Positions 8,601-13,854 of a DNA stretch of 17,261 bases are shown here, in pieces. Position 1 is the first letter of the stretch; every line of letters begins with the position of its first letter. The notes beneath the pieces were generated by a model. That model had not been told where the DNA came from, searched no databases, and saw only the letters and a program-made list of their open reading frames with translations. Position numbers and translations under genes: made by a program. The DNA comes from Planctomycetaceae bacterium (GTDB lineage Bacteria; Planctomycetota; UBA1135; GCA-002686595): positions 1-17,261 of the forward strand of contig JABWBL010000014.1 in assembly GCA_013360535.1 (NCBI GenBank), written 5' to 3'.

Positions 8601-9255
8601 GATCGTGTGGGACGCGCTCACCGACGGCGGTGGCTCGGGCGTCGCCGGTGCGTCGCTCCTGTGGGACCACAACCCGATCACGCAGCCCGACGCGACGATC
8701 GAGGTCGGGGCGCTGGCGACCTCCTACATCGCTGGGCTCGCCCCCTCGGCGCAGCCGTGGTACTTCCACATCCGGCCCTACGACAACGCTGGCAACGGCC
8801 AGAACATGTTCCACTACGGGCCGATCTACATCACGTCGCCCACGCCCGTGACGTACTGCACGGGCAAGCCGAACTCGCTGGGCTGCGTGCCCACGATCGC
8901 GGCGAGCGGCTCGCCGTCGATCAACGTCGGCAACCTGCTGGTGAGCTGCTCGAACGTGCTCAACCAGAAGAACGGCCTCCTGTTCTTCGGCTTCGCGCAG
9001 AACTCGGCGCCCTTCCAGGGTGGCACGCTGTGCGTCGCGTCGCCGACGATCCGCACGCAGAACCAGCTCTCGGGTGGCGCTGCGAGTGGCAACAGCTGCA
9101 CGGGCTCCTACTCGTTCGCCTTCACACCCTCGGTGATGGCGAGCCACGGCATCGACCCCGGCGACACGGTGTACGCGCAGTGGTGGATGCGCGACCCGGC
9201 GAGCCCGTCGACGACCGGCCTTTCCAACGCGGTGCGGTTCACGGTCTGCCAGTGA
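5641..9255 (+). CDS. Secreted subtilisin-like serine protease (S8), paralogue 1, with FN3-like repeats and a C-terminal YCTGK module
   Basis: This 1,204-residue exported protease starts with a short signal-like sequence (MSPTLLLALLAQQAAQ). Residues about 60-290 are a long prosegment with two I9-like units (about 107-162 and 237-282). The catalytic domain carries Asp318 (GEGDSGI), His352 (GHGTHVAG), oxyanion Asn468 (AAGNDGPG) and Ser547 (GTSMAAPH), so the triad is complete. A jelly-roll domain containing ALVNDLDLWI follows, as in KP-43-type subtilases. Then come a further beta domain, two FN3/Ig-like repeats (about 860-960 and 963-1068) and the YCTGK module (1072-1204). Large secreted S8 enzymes of this kind degrade extracellular protein; the substrate is unknown. 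The ATG at 5641 is chosen for the signal peptide; the frame is open upstream to 5314. No clear Shine-Dalgarno is visible. It is collinear with the next gene over its full length, so the pair is a tandem duplication. Confidence 0.93.
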   Translation: MSPTLLLALLAQQAAQPAAELKPFPANDPTAVQTLPVELDDSVPLPIPAVFEPGPDGDRLVEPASGDPYFLSFTAGAYFPPKGERIDPELLGQLRSRWNDGRPTQETYAFVMFERRITQARLDALRSLGVRVLEFHPHYSMKVALTPEQVAAVASLDFVRWVGVPRRWQKVHRAMGEALASLRDGELAESYISVFDSDLCADSTWRAVGTLEQGGPDGVALVEDPARVAKAWQSNGWQQRELELLGIEVLEYVDAIRAFRVRLAPAQVELAAELDFVQFIEPHGMPTLAHDESMPMVLADYTRRFYTGAAPAVVGEGDSGIEYSHADLTGFFWTASNLSGSAEATTDDVCGHGTHVAGTIMGSGAVDASHEGAARSVAGTATTRFFNTKLFYGAGCWYGGASMATVFGTFDSSYTDGSGNVTPRPHAINQSWGTPSPAGGSFGSEADCRTIDASIFSFPQLHVFAAGNDGPGASTVRVEPSAKNAFTVGGVRDYATGADDPGEMYTASSRGPLADGRWKPNLSAPATSILSCDADDLNGYVSKSGTSMAAPHVTGVAAQLMQRHTFLHHNPTTTGALLMASAVTKDNLLLQTPTSTHLDAWGAGRLDAYKAHYGPGAIYFWGWTQGTGAGGYVDVPVSSGATRIVVCLYYHEGASSAGAATALVNDLDLWIDSPTNGINTTTNSGEYSAQQSNRDNTEIRMIDNPAVGTWRVKLHPESVVSTTRVGIAVLVHYDDTTPDGTFTVTASKTAIKPNENVDITATAFNPEYVASAVFLDSTSTGDTLVASVGELDDFAAVDYMGNQQGGRDVLLGSIRPNASRSATWTTRWATEGFKSFTVNARSDNWVDKTDLAAIVVDGTPPPLPTGITSSTHPAGTWVNSNSFSASWTQTQDPLSGMAGYSVGLTAIPLLPDTVSDKNSTPSYATTLPGSFGTFYLCLRPVDRSGNWPASFAQYGPIRYDGVQPNYITGLTSTTHAVGSYRCDGSVTIVWDALTDGGGSGVAGASLLWDHNPITQPDATIEVGALATSYIAGLAPSAQPWYFHIRPYDNAGNGQNMFHYGPIYITSPTPVTYCTGKPNSLGCVPTIAASGSPSINVGNLLVSCSNVLNQKNGLLFFGFAQNSAPFQGGTLCVASPTIRTQNQLSGGAASGNSCTGSYSFAFTPSVMASHGIDPGDTVYAQWWMRDPASPSTTGLSNAVRFTVCQ
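8854..9252 (+). other. C-terminal YCTGK module of protease 1
   Basis: This 133-residue module begins YCTGKPNSLGC and continues with SCSNVLNQKNGLLFFGF, APFQGGTLC, a Cys-containing CTGSYSF segment and a QWWMRDP...FTVCQ terminus. It has six Cys residues spaced as in the second protease, so disulphides are likely. From memory, similar modules end many unrelated secreted proteins of Planctomycetes. It could therefore serve in secretion, surface attachment or sorting; this role is inference. Confidence 0.7.
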
Positions 9256-9293
9256 CCGCGCGGCGGGGCCCGCCAGGGCCACGGACGAGCGCT

Positions 9294-9328
9294 GCAGGGC
9301 GGTTCGGGCGAGTCCCGGGCCGCCCTGC
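9294..9328 (+). terminator. Strong hairpin after protease 1
   Basis: GCAGGGCGGTTCGGG (9294-9308) pairs with CCCGGGCCGCCCTGC (9314-9328) around a CGAGT loop. This gives a 15-bp stem in which the two T positions form G-U wobbles. It lies 38 nt after the stop codon. No U-tract follows, so it may terminate imperfectly or mainly protect the mRNA 3' end. Confidence 0.6.
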
Positions 9329-9353
9329 GGCCTTGCAGGGGCGCTGCGGGAAA

Positions 9354-9404
9354 TTCCGTGAATCTGGGGGCCGCACGCGTAACGCCCGCGTCAGGCCGCG
9401 GATC
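9354..9404 (+). promoter_or_regulatory. Shared upstream element of protease 2 (candidate ECF-type promoter)
   Basis: TTCCGTGAA (9354-9362), GTAAC (9379-9383), 15 nt and CGGAT (9399-9403) repeat the arrangement found upstream of protease 1. The distance from TTCCG to TAACG is 26 nt here and 16 nt there, so it differs by one helical turn, while GTAAC to CGGAT is identical. TAACGCC forms the loop of a possible ACGCG/CGCGT stem (9375-9391), different in sequence from the first copy but in the same place. The remainder of the 241-nt spacer holds only the upstream hairpin and a T4 run at 9472-9475. Confidence 0.4.
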
Positions 9405-9496
9405 GTCCTTGGGCGCGACTTCTCTCGCTGCTTCCCTCCAAGGGCACGGGCCCAGGACGGCGAGGGGCGCCTTTTCTCCAGACCGAGACCTACCCC

Positions 9497-12400
9497 ATGT
9501 CGTTCCTCTTCACCGCCGCGCTGCTCCTGCAGGCGCCCGTCGATCCGCTGGTCCAGCTCCGTCCCCAGGACGAACGCGACGCGGTGATCGGCGAGGCGCG
9601 TGTCGTTCCCGTCGTCGACCTCTCGGACTCCGTGCCCCTGCCGATTCCGCCCGTGTACGAGGCGAAGGACGGCGGGGACGTGCTCGTCGAGCCCGCCAGC
9701 GGCGACCCGTACTTCCTCGGCTTCGCGGCGGGCAAGCACTACCCGCCGGCGGGCGAGCGCATCGATCCCAAGCTCTCCCAGATCGTCGCGCACCTGCCCC
9801 TCGACGGCCGCGCGCAGCCGCGCACGTACGCGTTCGTGATGTTCGAGCGGCGCATGACGGAGGAGCGCGTGCGCGTGCTCGAGAGCCTCGGCGCGAAGGT
9901 GATCGAGTTCCACCCGTTCTACACGCTCAAGGTGAGCTTCGACCCGACGCGGCTGCAGGAGCTCGCGGGCCTCGACTTCGTGCGCTGGATCGGCGCCGTG
10001 CAGCCGTGGCAGAAGCTCCACCCCGACGTCAGCGCGACGCTGGCCAAGGCGCAGGCGGGCCAGAAGCTCGCGGTCAACATCAACGTGTTCGAGAGCGACC
10101 TGTGCGCGGACTCCACGCGCGTGCTGGTCGGCGAGACGTGGGAGTGTGATGCCGACGGCAACCGCAAGCGTGGCAACCCGGAGTCGGATGCCTACGACAC
10201 GTTCGCCAACGGCTGGCAGCAGAAGCGGCTCGAGGAGCTCGGCGTCAAGGTCGGCGTCTGGACCGAGTCGATCCGCGCCTTCGCGGCCGAGGTTCCTGCG
10301 GAGCGCTTCGAGGAGCTCGTCGCGCTCGACTTCGTGCAGTTCATCGACCTCGACCTCGAGCCCGACTACGACCACGACGAGGCCATGGCGCTCACCAACG
10401 CCGACCGCGTGCGCGCGAGCTACGACGGCGCGACGAGCGGCAGCTGCCAGCTCGGCTACATCGACACCGGCTACTACGCGGCGCACACGGCGCTCGACGC
10501 CTGGGCCGTCGGCTGGGACTACAGCGGCGCCGGCGATCCCTTCGACGACACCAACGGACACGGCTCGCACGTCGCGGGCACGCTCTCGGGCAACGACGAC
10601 GTCGACGACAGCTACCAAGGCGCGGTCCCCGGCGTCGGCGCGACGACGTCGCGGCGCCTGTTCATCGTCCGCAACGGCAGCGGTGCGTCGTTCGCGACGC
10701 GCCTCTCGCGCATGAACTCGAGCTACTTCGACGGCACGAACACGTCGCAGCCGCCGATGGTCGTGAGCAACTCCTACAGCTCGAACGTCGTCACGACGCC
10801 GTTCATCGGCACGGAGTCCGATCCGCGCACGATCGACGCCAACGCCTTCGCCAACAACCAGCTGTGGGTCTGGTCGGCGAGCAACGAAGGCCCGACCTCG
10901 GGCACGCTCGGCGAGGAATCGGTCGCCAAGAACGCGCTCACCGTCGGCAACACGCTCAAGCACCGCGACGCCTCGGTCGGTGATCCGGGCACGATCTGGT
11001 CGGGCTCGAGCCGCGGTCCGTGCGGCGACGGGCGCTGGAAGCCGAACCTGTCGGCGACGGGCCAGTACCTCTACTCGGTGCAGGCCGGCACGACGAGCGG
11101 TTACACCAACAAGGGCGGCACGAGCATGGCGACGCCGCTGGTGAGCGGCATCGCGGCGCAGCTCTGCGACCACTACTCGTTCCTGCGCTACAACCCCAGC
11201 GCGCTCTCGGCCGTGATGATGGCGGGCACGCTGTCGCACGCCAACCAGACGATCGACTCGCCCTCGGGCGACGCGACGCACCTCAACAACTACGGCGTCG
11301 GCCGCATCGACTCCTACAAGGCCAACTACGGCACCTCGCAGCAGGCGCTGTACTTCTGGTCCTTCGACCAGAGCTGGACGACGGGCGGTGTCGAGCTCGA
11401 CTTCACCGTGAACTCGGGCGCGTCGCGCGTGACGGTCGTCTACCACTACAAGGAGGCCGCGGCCTCGGCCGGCGCCTCGCAGGCCCTGATCAACGACGTC
11501 GACATGATCCTCGACGCGTCGCCGTTCACCGGCTCCGTGAGCACCGGAGACTACGTCGCGCAGCAGTCCTCGGTGGACAACACCGAGGTGCGCATGGTCA
11601 ACAACCCGACCGCGACGGCCTGGAAGGTCAAGCTCAACCCGGCCGCGATCGTGCCGTTCCAGAACACGCGCGCCGGGGTGTGCGTGATCGTCACCTACGC
11701 CGACACGACGCCGACGCCGACGCTCAACGTCAGCGCGAATGACATCTACGTCAACACCAACGACGACGTGATCCTGACGTCGACCTACACCAACCCCGAC
11801 TACTTCGCGTCGTCGGTGTTCTTCGACTCGACGTCCTCGGGGGACTCGCTGCAGGCCTCCTACAACACGCTGCTCGATGGCTCGACGGCCGACCTCACGC
11901 ACAACGCCACGGGTGGCCGCGACGTCTCGGTCGGCAACCTGATCCACAACTCGAGCCGCACGCACCGCTGGACGACGCGCTGGAGCACCGAAGGCGCGAA
12001 GAGCTTCTCGGTCAACGCGCGCTCCGACAACGCGACGAACGTGACCGACTCGGTCACGGTCTACGTCGACAACACGCCGCCGCCGCTGCCGACCAACCTG
12101 CAGTCGTCGACGCACACGGTCGGCCAGTGGACCAACGACACGACGATCACGTTCACGTGGTCGCAGGCCGCGGACCCGATCTCGGGCGTCGATGGCTACG
12201 GCGTCTTCCTGAGCCCGAGCGCCGGCCTGCCGAGCGCGGCGAAGGACATCGAGCAGGTGCTCTCCTACCCGACGACGCTCACGCAGGGCTCGTGGTACCT
12301 CAACCTGCGTCCGGTCGACAACAGCGGCAACTGGAACGCGAGCTACGCCAACGTCGGTCCGTTCCGGATCGACACGACCGATCCGAGCGCGATCGGCCTG

Positions 12401-13102
12401 GTCACGGGCTCGCACACGCCCAACTCGCAGAGCTGCTCGACCAACGTGTCGCTCTCGTGGGGGGCGTCGACCGACACGGGTGGCTCGGGCGTGTTCGGGT
12501 ACTCCTGCCTGTGGAGCACCTCGGCGTCCAGCAATCCTGACGGCGTGCAGGACACGCTCGTGCCGAGCTTCACGCAGGACATCGGCTCGACCAACACCGC
12601 GCGCTACTTCCACGTCCGCGCGATCGACCTCGCCGGCAACGCGGGTCCCGTGTCGCACTTCGGGCCGTACTTCGCGAACGCGAGCTCGGTCGCGACCTAC
12701 TGCACGGGCAAGACCAACTCGCTCGGCTGCGTGCCCACGATCGCGACGAACGGCGTGCAGCCGTCGAAGAGCGCCGGCAACTTCACGGTGACCTGCTCGA
12801 ACGTCATCAACCAAAAGTTCGGCCTGCTCTTCTTCGGTTACGCCTCCAACTCGGCACCCTTCCAGGGTGGCACGATGTGCGTCGGTGCGCCGACGATCCG
12901 CACGCCCAACCAGAACTCGGGCGGAGCGGTGCTCGGCAACTCCTGCACCGGCACCTACAGCTACACGTTCTCGACCGCGGTGATGAACCAGTACGGCATC
13001 GACCCCGGCGAGACGATCTACACGCAGTGGTGGATGCGCGATCCGGCGAGCCCGTCGACGACGGGCCTGTCGAACGCGGTCCGCTTCACGGTCTGCCAGT
13101 AG
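9497..13102 (+). CDS. Secreted subtilisin-like serine protease (S8), paralogue 2, with FN3-like repeats and a C-terminal YCTGK module
   Basis: This 1,201-residue protein has the same domain order as the preceding gene. A short hydrophobic leader (MSFLFTAALLLQA) is followed by a prosegment with two I9-like units (first TYAFVMFERRM..., second WQQKRLEELGVKV...DFVQFID). The S8 domain has Asp323 (YIDTGY), His355 (GHGSHVAG), Asn463 (SASNEGP) and Ser543 (GTSMATPL). It continues with a KP-43-like jelly roll (ALINDVDMIL), a beta domain, two FN3-like repeats from about 860 and 962, and the YCTGK module (1068-1201). The catalytic residues are intact. Its Asp motif is the canonical D-T-G, unlike D-S-G in paralogue 1, and the insert between prosegment units also differs, so the two may have different specificity. 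It has its own upstream element and a downstream hairpin, suggesting separate transcription. It would act outside the cytoplasm. Confidence 0.93.
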   Translation: MSFLFTAALLLQAPVDPLVQLRPQDERDAVIGEARVVPVVDLSDSVPLPIPPVYEAKDGGDVLVEPASGDPYFLGFAAGKHYPPAGERIDPKLSQIVAHLPLDGRAQPRTYAFVMFERRMTEERVRVLESLGAKVIEFHPFYTLKVSFDPTRLQELAGLDFVRWIGAVQPWQKLHPDVSATLAKAQAGQKLAVNINVFESDLCADSTRVLVGETWECDADGNRKRGNPESDAYDTFANGWQQKRLEELGVKVGVWTESIRAFAAEVPAERFEELVALDFVQFIDLDLEPDYDHDEAMALTNADRVRASYDGATSGSCQLGYIDTGYYAAHTALDAWAVGWDYSGAGDPFDDTNGHGSHVAGTLSGNDDVDDSYQGAVPGVGATTSRRLFIVRNGSGASFATRLSRMNSSYFDGTNTSQPPMVVSNSYSSNVVTTPFIGTESDPRTIDANAFANNQLWVWSASNEGPTSGTLGEESVAKNALTVGNTLKHRDASVGDPGTIWSGSSRGPCGDGRWKPNLSATGQYLYSVQAGTTSGYTNKGGTSMATPLVSGIAAQLCDHYSFLRYNPSALSAVMMAGTLSHANQTIDSPSGDATHLNNYGVGRIDSYKANYGTSQQALYFWSFDQSWTTGGVELDFTVNSGASRVTVVYHYKEAAASAGASQALINDVDMILDASPFTGSVSTGDYVAQQSSVDNTEVRMVNNPTATAWKVKLNPAAIVPFQNTRAGVCVIVTYADTTPTPTLNVSANDIYVNTNDDVILTSTYTNPDYFASSVFFDSTSSGDSLQASYNTLLDGSTADLTHNATGGRDVSVGNLIHNSSRTHRWTTRWSTEGAKSFSVNARSDNATNVTDSVTVYVDNTPPPLPTNLQSSTHTVGQWTNDTTITFTWSQAADPISGVDGYGVFLSPSAGLPSAAKDIEQVLSYPTTLTQGSWYLNLRPVDNSGNWNASYANVGPFRIDTTDPSAIGLVTGSHTPNSQSCSTNVSLSWGASTDTGGSGVFGYSCLWSTSASSNPDGVQDTLVPSFTQDIGSTNTARYFHVRAIDLAGNAGPVSHFGPYFANASSVATYCTGKTNSLGCVPTIATNGVQPSKSAGNFTVTCSNVINQKFGLLFFGYASNSAPFQGGTMCVGAPTIRTPNQNSGGAVLGNSCTGTYSYTFSTAVMNQYGIDPGETIYTQWWMRDPASPSTTGLSNAVRFTVCQ
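12698..13099 (+). other. C-terminal YCTGK module of protease 2
   Basis: This 134-residue module is aligned throughout with the end of protease 1 (YCTGKTNSLGC, NQKFGLLFFGY, APFQGGTMC, CTGTYSY, QWWMRDP...FTVCQ). The last 25 codons (13025-13099) encode exactly the same peptide as codons 9178-9252. The six nucleotide differences are all at third positions, so this end is under strong constraint at the protein level. Confidence 0.7.
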
Positions 13103-13119
13103 TCACGACTGCCAGTAGT
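13093..13119 (+). repeat. Direct repeat of 11 nt at the end of protease 2
   Basis: CTGCCAGTAGT occurs at 13093-13103, covering the stop codon of protease 2, and again at 13109-13119. It is probably a small local duplication of the gene end; no function is evident. Confidence 0.5.
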
Positions 13120-13139
13120 TGCGCTCGCAAGCGCTGCTG

Positions 13140-13184
13140 GAGGGCGCGCCGTCTCACCTCGCAGGTGGGGCGGCGCGCTCCCTC
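13140..13184 (+). terminator. Strong hairpin after protease 2
   Basis: GAGGG plus CGCGCCGTCTCACC (13140-13158) pairs with GGTGGGGCGGCGCG (13164-13177) and CCCTC (13180-13184) around a TCGCA loop. The stem is 19 bp with two G-U wobbles and a 2-nt bulge. It separates the protease from the sigma factor gene. A short CTTGG follows rather than a U-tract. The spacer 13103-13290 also holds ATTTTCCGGTCAA (13204-13216), which resembles the ATTCCGTGAA box of the proteases but lacks GTAAC. Confidence 0.6.
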
Positions 13185-13290
13185 TTGGGCCGGATCCGGC
13201 AGGATTTTCCGGTCAAGTGCGCGGATTCTCGGCCGGAGGTGCGGGGGCGAGCGCGGTCGGCGCGCGCGGCTTAGGCTGGAGGTGCTTCGC

Positions 13291-13854
13291 ATGGTCTCCC
13301 CGCCGTCCACCACCGGCTCGCGCCCCGTCCCCGGGGGCGACGAGTGGCTTCCCGCCGTCTACGAGGAGTTGCGCCGGCTCGCGCACCGCGAGATGCGGCG
13401 CGAGCAGGAACCGCAGACGCTCCAGACGACGGCGCTCGTGCACGAGGCGTACCTCAAGCTCTCCGGCGACGGCGAGAGCGTGTGGCGCGACCGCGCGCAC
13501 TTCTTTGGAGCTGCGGCCCGCGCGATGCGGCAGGTGCTCGTCGACCACGCCCGCGCGAGGCACGCGGAGAAGCGCGGCGGTGGCGCGGCTCGGATCCCGC
13601 TCGAATCGCTCGAGTTCCCCGACCTGCAGCGTGATCCCGAGCGCATGCTCGCGCTCGAGGAGGCGCTGCAGCGGCTGGAGAGCTTCGACGAGCGCAAGGC
13701 GAAGGTCGTGAGCCTGCGCTACTTCGCGGGACTGTCGATCGCCGAGACGGCGGGCGTGCTCGAGCTCTCGGTGACGACGGTGAAGGACGAGTGGAGCTTC
13801 GCGCGCGCGTGGCTCTTCCGCGAGCTGCGCAAGGGTGAGGACGCGACTCCGTGA
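13291..13854 (+). CDS. ECF-type RNA polymerase sigma factor (TIGR02999-like)
   Basis: This 187-residue alternative sigma factor directs RNA polymerase to specific promoters. Region 2 (about 20-95) shows LPAVYEELRRLAHREM, TLQTTALVHEAYLKL and AHFFGAAARAMRQVLVDHAR followed by a basic KRGGG. Region 4 (about 120-180) shows KVVSLRYFAGLSIAETAGVLELSVTTVK with a helix-turn-helix and the RAWLFREL end. This pattern is the TIGR02999 group common in Planctomycetes and Acidobacteria, usually next to Ser/Thr kinases. The ATG at 13291 has a GGAGG 8 nt upstream; the frame is open much further upstream but overlaps the protease gene antiparallel in meaning and is rejected. The stop overlaps the kinase GTG as GTGA, so the two are translationally coupled. 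No anti-sigma factor is present; control by phosphorylation from the partner kinase is the likely alternative. Confidence 0.92.
   Translation: MVSPPSTTGSRPVPGGDEWLPAVYEELRRLAHREMRREQEPQTLQTTALVHEAYLKLSGDGESVWRDRAHFFGAAARAMRQVLVDHARARHAEKRGGGAARIPLESLEFPDLQRDPERMLALEEALQRLESFDERKAKVVSLRYFAGLSIAETAGVLELSVTTVKDEWSFARAWLFRELRKGEDATP

Noticed and set aside
9294..9328. Hairpin considered as a mobile-element end
   Set aside because: It is not repeated in inverted orientation elsewhere, and its position just after a stop codon fits a transcript end better.
9239..12814. Very long open frame on the minus strand opposite protease 2 (similar ones opposite protease 1 and opposite the left operon)
   Set aside because: Arg/Val/Gly/His-rich translation without domains; it mirrors the codon bias of the real gene in GC-rich DNA.
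12877..13290. Upstream extension of the sigma factor frame into protease 2
   Set aside because: It overlaps the conserved protease C-terminus; GGAGG marks the start at 13291.
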